Shown here piece after piece: positions 8,469 through 18,606 of a stretch of 42,374 nt of DNA (positions are counted from its first letter, which is position 1; every line of letters begins with the position of its first letter). The notes under the pieces are model-generated. The model saw only the letters and a list, made by a program, of their open reading frames with translations, did not search any database and was not told the DNA's origin. The DNA is from Globomyces pollinis-pini (taxonomy: Eukaryota > Chytridiomycota > Chytridiomycetes > Rhizophydiales > Globomycetaceae): assembly GCA_025399215.1 (NCBI GenBank), contig MU621237.1, positions 1 through 42,374 on the forward strand, read 5' to 3'. Both the position numbers and the translations under genes were made by a program.

Positions 8469-9897
8469 ATGGGATCCATGGATATTAAAAATCTAATAAA
8501 AAACCTGGAATCCATCGATCCAATCCATTCATACCCATCACAAATCCAACTATTAGAATACTACAAGCACAATCCAGCAAATTTCAATCAAGATTTAGAA
8601 TCGAATCAATTTAATTACAAATCACCTAATACCATGAATTTAATCCATCTATTCTGTAAATACAATCGAATCAATCAAATATCAACTCCAACTCTCTACC
8701 AATTCTACTCTATTTTAATGACTTTGGAATTCAATATCATCATCAATGAATATTTCCATTTATGTGTCTTTTTGGATATACTAAAGTTTTGGAGTTTACA
8801 ATCAACATCAAAATCTGAATTATATTCCATTCAATATGGAAAGCTATATAAACCATGGTCAAAAAAAGTACAGTCACAATCACAACTAGTAAATAAATGT
8901 ATATTAATCATAGATTTGCGATTTATTGCTTGTTAACGATAATGATATTGTATTAAAATCAACACAAATACTGTTATTACTGTTAAACAATCCCAATCTT
9001 GATTTGGTAATCTCACCTTTCATGTCCATCTCTGTTTACCTAAAAATATATACCCCAAGAATATTCTAATGGTTGATTTTAGGTGACTGCAATTTACAAA
9101 AGTATTGATACCTTCACAATTACAAAACTGAAATCACAAACTAGATTTATTCAATACTGCAATGATTTTGAATTGAGTTATCAAACAGAATTTGGAGGGT
9201 GTAATGATACACTATCATTAATCAATATTCAATTCATGATTCAATTATCTATCAAAGCACATTCGACAAAGCCATTCCCAGGACAACATCGACCTGTATT
9301 ATCAACATGGCTAGATAAGTATGAGGAGTATCATTGTCGATTGGTGTTCATGGTGTTCAAGTTCCATGATGGACTCTTGATGGATATCCTCACACGTATT
9401 TACATGTATTTCAAATCGGTAAAAAATGAGTACGGGTTTTATGAATATATGATTGAATTTTTCAAACTGGTAGATTTTGATCATATTACTGTCTTGGATT
9501 TGGTTCTGGTGGATATGAAATTGATGAATTTGTTGTTGGGATCGTTTGTGGAGTTGATTTTGAAGGATGTAGATCGATTTCGGTTGTTTTGTGTCTCTAA
9601 TGTTGGGAATCATAATCATGGTATGGTAGTAGATGATGATATGGATGTTTGGAACGATGATGTCTCTACGTCTGATTCCATGAATTATGGTATATTGAAT
9701 TTCTTTTAATCATGTTAGATACTAGTAGTCAAGGTTCATTTGCGCCATTAACTTGTATAGATGATGAAATTGATTTTTTTTATTCGATTATTACTACTTT
9801 GAAGGATTTAAATCATTCTTTGGTGACCTCTTCCAATTCTTCTAGTTATCGGTCTTTATCGGACGAATTGATTAAATTGAACAGTGTTGATGAATGA
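8469..9897 (+). CDS. Alpha-helical repeat protein, unknown (weak PSMD5/Hsm3-like)
   Basis: Exons 8469-8888, 8914-9033, 9083-9689 and 9719-9897 give 441 aa; introns are 25, 49 and 29 nt, and all phases agree. The protein is Leu/Ile/Phe-rich and helical throughout with no signal peptide: LIHLFCKYNRI, ICDLLLVNDNDIVLKSTQI, then VLDLVLVDMKLMNLLLGSF, and an acidic Ser-rich tail. The segment around residues 140-230 (units of the style ND..I..KS.QILLLLLNNP) recalls armadillo/HEAT repeats and, weakly, the proteasome assembly chaperone PSMD5/S5b. I cannot confirm this, so no symbol is given. The N-terminal Met could also be three codons later, at 8478. Confidence 0.6.
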
Positions 9898-10324
9898 TAA
9901 TCACATGGTCCTTTTTTTTACATGTTGTGATTGGAGACCCGGTTAGGTGCCCACATACACGTTTCCCATCTTTTCCTTCTTTGGTTTTTTTTCATCATTG
10001 AATTTCTAAAGTTCATGAGCGGTTTTGTATTGCGTTTAGTCAGTGTGTATGCCAATCATATCAATTTTTTTTTTTTGGATAATTTAACTCACTTGTTATA
10101 TATAATTTTTACAAATATATTGTGTTTTCAAATTGATATATCTATGTAGTGGAGATTTTACAATTCAAAGGCTACAAATAGATTTGTGTACGTATGTATT
10201 TATCGTTATCGCTCTAGTAAGATGATTTCTAACACGAATTGTTTTTCCTGGTATCAATTTAGCACATTGTAAGGCATATAATCTATGTTTATCATTAAAT
10301 TCACATCGCGTCAGAAGTTAAAAA
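9898..10324. other. Intergenic spacer
   Basis: AT-rich with long T runs (10063-10076). No exon chain, RNA gene or repeat was recognised. It presumably contains the 3-prime end of the preceding gene and the promoter of the RNF32 homologue. Confidence 0.4.
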
Positions 10325-11588
10325 ATGAAAACCACATATACCACACATAAAAAGGAATCACAATCTCTATATGCAGCAGCTATTCAAGAATACATCACTA
10401 ATCAACATTTCCCATCGATTCGAAAAAAGGAAAGCAGTAAATCATTAGAGTACGTAATAAGATAGGTTTAAGCTTACGACAACAGCAATTATTAAGATGG
10501 TCTAAAGATATTCACCGAAAGCAGGAGCGAAAACAAGATAAGGGTTATATGATGGGAGATACAGATCGAGTCATTGAGACTAGCAATCGACCTAAAGGGT
10601 TAGCTGAAAAATTAGGTATTATACCTACGGTGACAAAACTAAATGGAGCCGATTGGAATGAAATTAAAAAACAAGCATTAAAAGGATCTAGTCAACAAGT
10701 ATGTATGATATGTCAAGAACCGTATCAACTTCAAGAACAAGTAAATCTATCTCAACTTAACAAAAGATCCTACTATCATGTTCACATTTATTTCATCGTA
10801 CTTGTTTTGAATCGTATGAGAAATTCATACCAAATCCAATGTGTCCATTATGTCGACAATGCAACTATGAGAAATTATCTACCTTTGATGGTAGAAAACA
10901 ATACATTCAACAATGCGCCATCAAGTAATGGATCCTCTAATTTAATTCGTAGAATTCAAAAGAATTGGAGAATGATACGTGATCGAAGAGTATTCAATAT
11001 CCAAATAACTAATCCTAAATAGAAATATTTGAAATTGATGGAAACTCATGTACCAAAAGAACGTATACTATATCAAAAATATTGTTTAAAAAAAGTAAAT
11101 CAAGTTGGTATTGATAAAAACTAGATTGAATCGTGTCATGATCAATTGACAACATCATTAGAATCATCACAGTCTCAATTCGATGATTTTATACATCAAT
11201 TGGATCTTACTATTGAAAAGAATAAACAAATTCGTATTCGACGGTAAACAATATGTGATTGACTCCAGTGGGGATACATCAAAAGTCATGAAATGGACAC
11301 GGATACTAAAAATATGTTTGACGAAATGCAATAACTAATTAATTGGATAGGTAAAATTGTAAAAATTAACTGTTCATGATAGGTTTGAAACGTGGAATGG
11401 ATGATTGCCCAATTTGTCTCCAAAAACTTATTATTCCCGATAAACTTAATGTACCATTGAAGCGAAAGGTGTATATTTTGGATTGCAGCCATTGTGTTCA
11501 TCAACACTGTTTGAAGATGTGTGAAGCGTTTGGAAGCAAAACTTGTCCAATTTGTAGATGTGCTTATGAGAAGAAATTGATAGGCTGA
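10325..11588 (+). CDS. RNF32-like protein with two RING-H2 fingers
   Basis: Eight exons: 10325-10436, 10466-10740, 10767-10924, 10953-10989, 11023-11094, 11125-11243, 11269-11315 and 11383-11588 (341 aa). Introns are 29, 26, 28, 33, 30, 25 and 67 nt. After splicing the order matches human RNF32 throughout: KGLAEKLGIIP, then W-E-I-K-K-QAL, first RING (CMICQEPY...LLSCSHLFHRTCF...CPLCRQ), a short IQ-like helix (IQKNWRMIRDRR), a linker, then a W.RILKI..KRG segment and second RING (CPICLQKL...LDCSHCVHQHCL...CPICRCAYEKK). RING-H2 domains recruit E2 enzymes for ubiquitylation. RNF32 is associated with ciliated or spermatogenic tissue in animals, which fits a zoosporic organism (inference). Exon 4 is only 37 nt. 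Confidence 0.88.
11316..11382 (+). other. Intron 7 of RNF32-like gene: two tandem GT...AG units
   Basis: This 67-nt intron is 11316-11350 (35) plus 11351-11382 (32), joined AG|GT. Both units end GATAG and contain a TAAC/TAACT branch-like motif. The first unit begins GTTTGACGA and the following exon begins GTTTGAAACG, a flanking similarity like a target-site duplication or a cryptic-site conversion. Splicing the whole 67 nt is required to obtain the RNF32-typical W.RILKICLKRG...CPICL. Confidence 0.7.
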
Positions 11589-12631
11589 TGTGAACAAGAT
11601 TTAATAAAAAATGTTGTAGAATATAGTTTAATTCATGCTTTTCTATTCGTTTTGATGAAATTTCTTTATTAAAATGGTTGAGCGTTTGTGTTAATCAGTT
11701 GGCAATTTTATTAACAGTTTGAAAGATATTAAAACAGGAATGAACAAGGAATTTTTAAAAAAAGGAGTGAACAAGGACAATGCATGCTGGAAATGATAGA
11801 TAAATAATCAAGGGCCACTTCTACTTCACATTGATTGAGACAATTAGCGCACCAGTCATGAGTCTTTGATACGTCATGTTGGGGTACTGATTATGACTCG
11901 GTTCTGATCCAGAACCTGGGACCTCTAGAGGTTACTCGAGGCCTGAGCATCGCATTTCAGCTTTGCAAACGCTGAGGAAATGCCATTTAGGATGCTCAAT
12001 TCGAACTGAATAGTTGATACAATTTCTTGGCAATTCCAGTTTGAGGTGTATCTAGCATGTAGCCAAACCACTGGTTGCTTTTAAATGTGGCTGATTGTAC
12101 CCTTGAAATCAAAGCCTCATTGACAAGTTGGTTGATGAGTAAGATACATTTGGGTGAGAGAAGAAGATGATGAAAGAAGTTGATAGAAGTAGCTCTTTGC
12201 TGGTGCTATAGGGGAGATAAATTGAATAAGTTATAATGACTTTTTATGGTATATTTTGTAGACGCGACACTTGTTTACAGAAACTATAATGTGCAAGTAA
12301 AGTAAAAGAACAATGTATTGAATAAAATGAAAACAGACATAATTAAGGGTCTTCAACAAGCCGAGCATGTGTAATACAATAAGGAGGTGACTGTTTGTGA
12401 CATGGTAGCCAGGGATCTGACCAAACGAAAACTGGGACCTTTGAACCAAGCTGTTGAAGACAGACGACGAGCAGAAGCTAATACTCGTCCGACTAGCACT
12501 CCCTGCTCCTGGAATGGAGGCGACTCACCTGGGAACCAAGCATCCTGAAGTTTCAAGGTCGGAGTTGTGTAGAGTCGCCACAAGGATGAAATTAAAGAGA
12601 CCCACTGTTTACTTTTTCCAAAATAACTAGC
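11589..12631. other. Gene-poor island of higher GC, possibly decayed mobile element
   Basis: About 1 kb without a supported gene. Sections 11860-12120 and 12350-12600 are visibly GC-richer than the rest of the window and, on the minus strand, hold coding-like but broken frames. One runs ILLINQLVNEALISRVQSAT and on through WFGYMLDTPQTGIAKKLYQL before a stop at about 12000. Another minus frame spans 12353-12583. A 7-bp perfect hairpin (GGTTCTG-ATC-CAGAACC) is at 11900-11916, with the palindrome CCTCTAGAGG at 11922-11931. No terminal repeats or transposase motifs were recognised. Confidence 0.35.
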
Positions 12632-14694
12632 ATGCTGGAATCCAAACCATCAACGGATAGGGAAAAATACTTGGCTGGATTAGAAGAACAAGTTGGTTTG
12701 TATAGGCAAATCAAACAGCAAGCTGCTCATATCAACCACTTGAATCAACGTATACAGGACTTACATGCCGATATGGCTTTACTCTGCAAATACCATGGAA
12801 TTAAAGAAGACTGGAAACGACATATTCAGGCAGATCCTACCCAAAGACAGCCTCCTCCTCCTCCTGCTTTACAAAGACCTTTACATCCTCAACGACTACC
12901 GAACTCTCCTCCTCATCACCATCAACAACCGCCTCCAAATCACAGACCCCCTCCAAATCATCAACAAGCTCCTTCAAATCATCAGCAAGGTCCTCCAAAT
13001 CATCAACAAGCTCCTCCAAATCATCAACAAGCTCCTCCAAATCATCAACAAGCTCCTCCAAATCATCAACAACCTCCTCAACAACATCCACCTCCTAGTC
13101 ATCAACCTCCTAATCATCCACCATCAATTCAACAACAACCAAGTCATCAGCAACAGCCTTCAAGTCATTCAATAGATCATCACCGAAATGGGTCGATAAG
13201 TGCTTCTCAACAACACCAGAAGCATTTATCACAACAATTACAACAACCTCCTCCACATCCTCAGCAACAACCACCTCCACATCCTCAGCAACAACCACCT
13301 CCACATCCCCAACAGCAACAGCAGCAACATCAACCCCATCCATTACAACATCACTCTCGTCATCAATCTTCTTCCTCTAGAGGTATTTGTGTTTTATGTT
13401 AATTTTATCAGATTTGCGAGATGTTCATATGCCTCCAGCTTCATATCAAAATATTCAGCAGTATCGTCAACCCCCAAAACATGCCAGAACAGATTCAATT
13501 GAATCTTCAGTGTCCGTTCCTGAAACTGCCAAAAAGGCCCGTTACGAAGTATTAGCAAATGGTACTGTTTATGAAAGACGGTGTGGGGATTGTGGTGCTA
13601 CCCATACTTCAGGTCATTGGTGCCAAGATAATTATGTTCATTCTGGTCACATCTGTCAAAAATGTTATCGAAGAAGAAGGCGAAGTCAAACGGTAGAAAA
13701 TCCAGAAGGAAATCGCCCTGTTCATACATGTGAGCTGTGTAGAGGTACAAAAACTCCAAATGCATGGCATAAACATCCAAGTATTATCGGTGCATTTGTA
13801 TGTGAACCTTGCCATGCACAGGAAAAGAATAGATTGGTTCAAGTCGCTACCGAGCCACCCACAAGAACTTGTGTTGTATGTAAAGGTGCTGAAACAACTA
13901 AATGGTACACTGAAAATGGTATTCACATTTGCCGAAAATGTAACCGTAAACGAAACTTGAGCAAAATTGAAATGGAAGCAAATGATAAACAAGTAAAGCA
14001 ATGTTTTACATGCAATACCAAAGACTCAGAGTCCTGGCATTTGGATGGTCCAACGGGAGTCTATCTTTGTCGAGATTGTTGTGGTAAAACCAACAGAAAA
14101 GAAGCAACTGAAGAAAAAGAATGTCCAGTGTGTAAAGAACATTCGACGGAATGGCACAAGAGTGAAACTCAACAAGACCAATCGATATGCCGAAATTGTT
14201 ACCTAAAACAGAAACAATCCACTTCACCACAATCTAGGTCAAGTGAGGACTATAGATCAGGAGTTGAAGAAGATGAGCGGTATAGAAACGGTCCATTTGA
14301 TAACGTCAATCTAACACAATCTCCCAAAATCGTTACATTCTCCAGAGGTGGCATACCAAGATTAGCCAGTCAAAATTCCCAATTTTCCAATTCATTATAT
14401 CCACATGGATTCGGGCATCGACAATCGAAATCACAAGTGATACAATTACTTAACCCTATCAAACCATCAAATCAAATGCCTCCTATTCACGCTTACATAC
14501 ATAATAACAAAGAAGGAGATATGAATAGCACAGATGTGATCAAGGAAGAGACAAATACAGAAACGTCAGAAGTTGCGTCGAGTCAAGTTATAGATAAGAA
14601 CGAAGGTCAACAAGCAAATGGGCATGCAACACCACCATCAATGCCCAAACGTACCGAATCGAATAATTCATTATCTCAAATTTGTATTCCATAA
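12632..14694 (+). CDS. Protein with five GATA-like zinc fingers and P/Q/H-rich N-terminus
   Basis: Exons 12632-13382 and 13412-14694 (677 aa) are joined across a 29-nt intron in phase 1. Residues 1-65 form a helical or coiled segment (EEQVGLYRQIKQQAAHINHL). Residues 70-245 are Pro/Gln/His-rich repeats. Five Cys2-Cys2 fingers of GATA-type spacing follow: C-GD-C..HICQKC, C-EL-C..VCEPC, C-VV-C..ICRKC then NRKRN, C-FT-C..LCRDC, and C-PV-C..ICRNC. Each has an aromatic (W) in the loop, and most have basic residues just after. The C-terminal third is Ser/Asn/Thr-rich. A nuclear DNA-binding regulator is likely (inference). Typical GATA factors carry one or two fingers, so five in tandem is atypical. 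The last few codons lie in a 55-bp tandem duplication. Confidence 0.8.
12950..13320 (+). repeat. Coding repeats APPNHQQ and PPPHPQQQ
   Basis: From about 12960 to 13075 a 21-bp unit encoding APPNHQQ is repeated about six times, and from about 13245 to 13310 a unit of about 24 bp encoding PPPHPQQQ is repeated three times. The repeats lie within the first exon of the GATA-finger gene and generate long spurious frames on both strands. Confidence 0.9.
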
Positions 14695-14783
14695 TAAAAT
14701 TGTTTGTTATTTGTTTTAAAATTTCTTGTCTCAAATTTGTATTCCATAATAAAATTGTTTGTTATTTGTTTTAAAATTTCTTG
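14674..14783 (+). repeat. 55-bp perfect tandem duplication over a stop codon
   Basis: Positions 14674-14728 and 14729-14783 are identical. The first copy includes the last seven codons and stop of the GATA-finger gene plus its 3-prime UTR; the second is untranslated. The absence of differences suggests a very recent event or an assembly artefact. Confidence 0.95.
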
Positions 14784-14847
14784 ATGGAGCAGCGTAAATA
14801 TGAGAATGCAATAAACGAAAAGGATTTATTACAAACTTCAAATTTAA

Positions 14848-16311
14848 TTACTCAACAACTGACAATTGATTTGAATGAACAGATTCACCCAGTTCATCTT
14901 GACTTAATCCCGAGGATTTTAAACTATGAAAATGAGTCAACAATCCATCCCAAAATTCAACACCCTAATGATTCAATTAAGATATTCAACTTACATTCTG
15001 ATGAAATTCGACTTGTGTGTTTGTATAATTTTGAAATAATTCTTTAAAATCAATTAATTTGATTTGATTGAAAAATTCAATTTCATGAGTGACTTGAATT
15101 GAAAATTCTCTGGATGTATCTTCACTAGATGTGACAGCAGCTTGCAACTATAGAAAAAAGAAACTATTATTTGAAATGAATTTACCTCTTCGATTTTAGT
15201 GTTTAATTTACCAAGTCGATCTTGACGAGTTTTTTCTGGATCAACACCTTTTAAATCATTGATTTTGTCTTTAAAGAATCCTGATATTCCTGGTGATTTT
15301 CCAGTAGCCATGGCTCGATCACGATCCATAGTATTTGATGCTAAAAATCGATTTAGTTCTTCATGATCAATTTGTTTTTGATCTCGAAGTTTTAAGGTAT
15401 CTTTTGCAGCTTGGCAATACGAGACGTAGTCATGTAATCCATTTACATATGTGAGATTCTCATTCAGTGACTGTATTTAAGATGAATTGAAATGTCATCA
15501 ACTTACCTTTTCTTTGAAATTTTTCGCATATTGCTTCACTTGTGTTCCAAAATGTAATAAATCTGAATATAAACAGTTTAAAATAGGAATATAAACCTTC
15601 TTTACTCTCTGTTTCCATTGCACTTAATGATTCTATAGATCCACCAAACATTTCATATTCCACTCCCATATCTAAAAGTGGTTAATTGATTAACGTGGAT
15701 ATAATATCTGTTGAATCGTGCAACATAATAAGATATGAATTTGTAAATTTACCAGATTGTAGTTTATAAAGCTTTGAATGTAATTTTTCAATATTAGCAA
15801 TATTTGTTTCAAATTTATCAATCTGATCTCGTAATTGAACGAATTTATCGTCCGGGATTTTAACTTTAGCGAAAGCGTTCACAAGTACTTCACTCATTTG
15901 ATTTCCAATAGTATCAAATACAAATCCATTTTCTTTCTTTACACTAGTATCAACAAATGCCATTTGATCGACTGTTAAGAATTTATGAAAAACATCTGAA
16001 TTGGAGAGAATTTGATGACGACGTATACGATCAATAAAGCATTGCAATGATAATCTTCGTTTTTCCAAGAAATCCTCACTGAATCTATCACCAGTGACAT
16101 ATTCCATACGATGTTTTCCAGGTAGAGGTGGAATAATACACTGAGGATGAGTTTCGCAAAACCATCTATGTAAAGTAACAAAATCCTGAAAACGTCTTCT
16201 CACTTGTTTAGTTGAAGTGACCAGATACGATACAAAGGCATTAGAACCTTCTCCGTGCTTTAATGGTTCTGAGACTGTTACTTGTGTTGATTCTGTATTA
16301 TTCTCGTCCAT
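14848..16311 (-). CDS. SNX4: Sorting nexin 4 (PX-BAR)
   Basis: Six exons: 16311-15753, 15671-15597, 15562-15507, 15470-15186, 15147-14995 and 14964-14848 (414 aa). Introns are 81, 34, 36, 38 and 30 nt. The PX domain (residues about 20-140) contains VRRRFQDFVTLH, the PPLPGKHR proline motif and R-R-LSLQCFIDRI. A BAR-type coiled C-terminal half follows, with LRDQKQIDHEELNRFL, GFFKDKINDLKGVDPE, and the typical final HQN-GVEFWDGLL. Snx4/Atg24 binds PI3P and drives endosome-to-Golgi retrieval and selective autophagy. The start at 16311 follows an open frame lacking an earlier ATG. The plus-strand frame 14784-15047 overlaps the last two exons and is therefore not a gene. Confidence 0.9.
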
Positions 16312-16508
16312 ACTTTTTTGCTTTAGGGTGAAAATGAATTTCAATGGTGGAAACCAGGGACGTTAATCCATCCAACACCAAAACAAAAAGAATTGAAATG
16401 AGCAGAAACAGCGTTAATCACTGTTCAGTAGAGGATCTTTTTAAAACTGGAATCCGTCAACTTTAATCAAAAATTAGAAAGTATTTCAAACGTCATGAAA
16501 TGGATTTA

Positions 16509-16931
16509 TTATTGATTAATAATGTACATATGGTCAGTATGTTTTCGAAACCCTGCTCGTTCCAGTTGGATTCCAACCTCTTGGTTAAGAGTCATCACTC
16601 CCATTGCTTCGGTTCTTTTACATAAACTCATAGCTTCTGTCATCAATACATCTTGAGTCAAATCATCTCCAATGATATCTGATAAAATCCAAATTCGTTT
16701 TAATTCTTTCGTATCAAAGGATGGTAACAATTGAATCATTCCAGTGATGATATGATTTTCCATTGCTATAAATATTTCACTGTCATTTAAATATAAACGA
16801 TTCGATAGAAAATCAAGGGTTGATTTAAGATTGCTCTTGTTCGATTGTTTAATTCGGTAATTGTTAAATAGTTTTGAGATGGAGTTTACATCCTTCAATG
16901 TCGCTTTTCTTGTAGTAGGAATGAGAACCAT
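16509..16931 (-). CDS. GNAT-like acetyltransferase with degenerate acetyl-CoA motif
   Basis: 140 aa, intronless, ATG at 16931. The GNAT fold order is recognisable: RKATLKDVNSISKLFNNYR (beta1-alpha1), LNDSEIFIAMENHIITGMIQ (beta2-3), LLPSF..KELKRIWILSDI (beta4, resembling the bacterial sLKR-WILNDL), then an alpha3 helix and a final ERAGFRKHTDHMYII. The pyrophosphate-binding Q/R-x-x-G-x-G/A motif that should follow beta4 is absent (GDDLTQDVLMTEA), so activity is doubtful. The closest style is bacterial GNATs of about 145 aa, suggesting old transfer (inference). No substrate can be named. Confidence 0.65.
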   Translation of the reverse strand: MVLIPTTRKATLKDVNSISKLFNNYRIKQSNKSNLKSTLDFLSNRLYLNDSEIFIAMENHIITGMIQLLPSFDTKELKRIWILSDIIGDDLTQDVLMTEAMSLCKRTEAMGVMTLNQEVGIQLERAGFRKHTDHMYIINQ

Positions 16932-17257
16932 TTGATAACAATTATCAGAACCAATTTGATTTCAAAAGGAAAGGTCAGATGATGATCTTTTGGAGTTCTT
17001 AATTTTGTTAATTCAGATCGTATATTTTTCCATGTTACTCTTTGAAGACAATGGACCAAACAAAAACAGAATGCAAGTGAATTAGTATCCATCATCAATC
17101 AAAGGCTACTGTATATAGTAGAGCAATAACCGGTTTTGATAAAAGTGTTTTCTTACTATTTATACGATAATGGGTTAATGGGAACCAATGGTGGAGATAC
17201 TTCTACCATAAATCATTGCCACCACTCTATCCTAAACAAAGAAACCTAACCGCTTTT
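16932..17257. other. Divergent spacer
   Basis: Between the GNAT-like gene and the plus-strand unknown. The plus frame is open from 17171 without an ATG before 17258, so an upstream exon for the next gene is possible. The minus-strand frame 16895-17098 has no supporting features. Confidence 0.35.
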
Positions 17258-17650
17258 ATGAAGACTGGCAATATTTTACGTAAAAGTTGCAGTGATCCTG
17301 GTTTGTATAGATTAGACAATTTACAACAGAAACAAATCACTCCCCAAATCGATATCCAAATCCCGAAAAAATCACCTTTCATTTTGGCTAAAGCACAAAT
17401 CCAAAATGAGTTGGTTAGACTTTTGATTCAGGAAAAGAGATTACAGGAGAACACTACATCAACGTTATATTCACAAACAAGTAATTCAGATTCGGACAAG
17501 ATACAACCGGAACTTCCATGCTTCGTTAGTGTAGATTATGATTTAGAAGCAATCAAAACTGACTATTCTACAATGGATTCATATACTTCAGAGGTTTCAT
17601 TAGAAAACCCACCCAGTTGGTTTGTAGGTGGTTCAGACACTCCAGCTTAA
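17258..17650 (+). CDS. Small disordered protein, unknown
   Basis: 130 aa from ATG 17258 to TAA 17650. The only structured-looking part is a helix around residues 45-70 (FILAKAQIQNELVRLLIQEK). The rest is Ser/Thr/Asp-rich, ending NPPSWFVGGSDTPA. It has no membrane segment or motif of known function. The open frame extends 29 codons upstream without ATG, so the N-terminus may be incomplete. Confidence 0.45.
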   Translation: MKTGNILRKSCSDPGLYRLDNLQQKQITPQIDIQIPKKSPFILAKAQIQNELVRLLIQEKRLQENTTSTLYSQTSNSDSDKIQPELPCFVSVDYDLEAIKTDYSTMDSYTSEVSLENPPSWFVGGSDTPA

Positions 17651-17832
17651 CATTTCAAATTTCATCAATAAAAAACAGTTTTAAATTAACACTTATGAAC
17701 TACATTTCAGCACTACCTATCACAATGAAACACCTCGCCAAAATTCACAGAGAAGGTACCAAAAATGATTTATTTTATGTCGTTAAATTAACAAACCATG
17801 GTGCATAAACAATTTACTGAAGTTAACATCGG

Positions 17833-18468
17833 TTAATTGCAGTCATCATCAGATTTTTTCATTTGGGTATCAAAGGGAAATGGTATTTGTATGTTTTCAG
17901 ATGACGATAAGACCGATCGATATAATACAAGTTGAGAGTGCTCGGGATTCATTTTTAAAGGCATTGTTTTGGATGATCCATACATCTTAAAAGGTGAATT
18001 GAAGGTAAACTTGGTCTCTGGAAAGACCCAAGAGTCTGGAGGAGATGTAAACTTTTGATGCTTTATCAATGATGGTTTATGAATATTTGGAGTGAGTAAT
18101 GCCTTTGTTGGAGTCTTTGGTCTTTTCAGCAACCTCTGTATTGTAGGAGTATTTGTACCATTCACAATTGTAGATTTCGTTGGACTATTTGTATTTCGAA
18201 CAGACTCTCTTCCAAATAATTTCAATTCCTGAAATTCCATTGAATCCTTTTCAGGAATATTATCAGAATCATCAGAGTCAGTTTCTATACCTTCTTGGAT
18301 GGTACTTAATCGACTTACAGCAGGTTTCTGTTCCAAAGTCAACTGAGCTAGTTTTCCTTCTAATACATTATCAGCACTTGCCCATCTCTTTCTTTGGATA
18401 TACAATTCATTGATATGCTGTGATACTATTTCAATATCTTCATCTACAAAATCATAGGTTCTCTTCAT
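17833..18468 (-). CDS. Disordered protein with Ser/Thr-Pro sites, unknown
   Basis: 211 aa, intronless, ATG at 18468. A helical N-terminus (DIEIVSQHINELYIQRKRW) is followed by a long low-complexity region rich in S/T-P dipeptides (SPTKS, KTPTKALLTPN, TSPPDSW), consistent with a proline-directed kinase substrate such as a cell-cycle or cytoskeletal adaptor (inference only). No conserved domain is recognised. It sits head-to-tail 138 bp upstream of the channel-like gene's stop. Confidence 0.5.
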   Translation of the reverse strand: MKRTYDFVDEDIEIVSQHINELYIQRKRWASADNVLEGKLAQLTLEQKPAVSRLSTIQEGIETDSDDSDNIPEKDSMEFQELKLFGRESVRNTNSPTKSTIVNGTNTPTIQRLLKRPKTPTKALLTPNIHKPSLIKHQKFTSPPDSWVFPETKFTFNSPFKMYGSSKTMPLKMNPEHSQLVLYRSVLSSSENIQIPFPFDTQMKKSDDDCN

Positions 18469-18606
18469 CCTCAGTTGGGAAGATTTGGAGGGAAAACTGA
18501 AACGAACTCCTCATTTTTGACACCAAATCAAATCTCATTAATTTCAATTTTAACCAAAATAAAAAGAATTAAATTTAGGAAACTTTTAATGATTCAAATT
18601 TAATGA

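Noticed and set aside
12837..13343. Minus-strand Asp/Glu/Val-rich frames and Leu/Asn-rich plus frame
   Set aside because: They are out-of-frame reads of the APPNHQQ and PPPHPQQQ coding repeats.
14784..15047. Plus-strand 87-codon ATG frame after the 55-bp duplication
   Set aside because: It lies antisense over the last exons of Snx4, whose C-terminus (EFHQN|GVEFWDGLL) is clearly conserved; the plus frame is a shadow.
15672..15752. Reading the 81-nt Snx4 intron as tandem mini-introns
   Set aside because: No AG|GT junction tiles it, and a 13-nt internal exon would break the frame; kept as a single intron.
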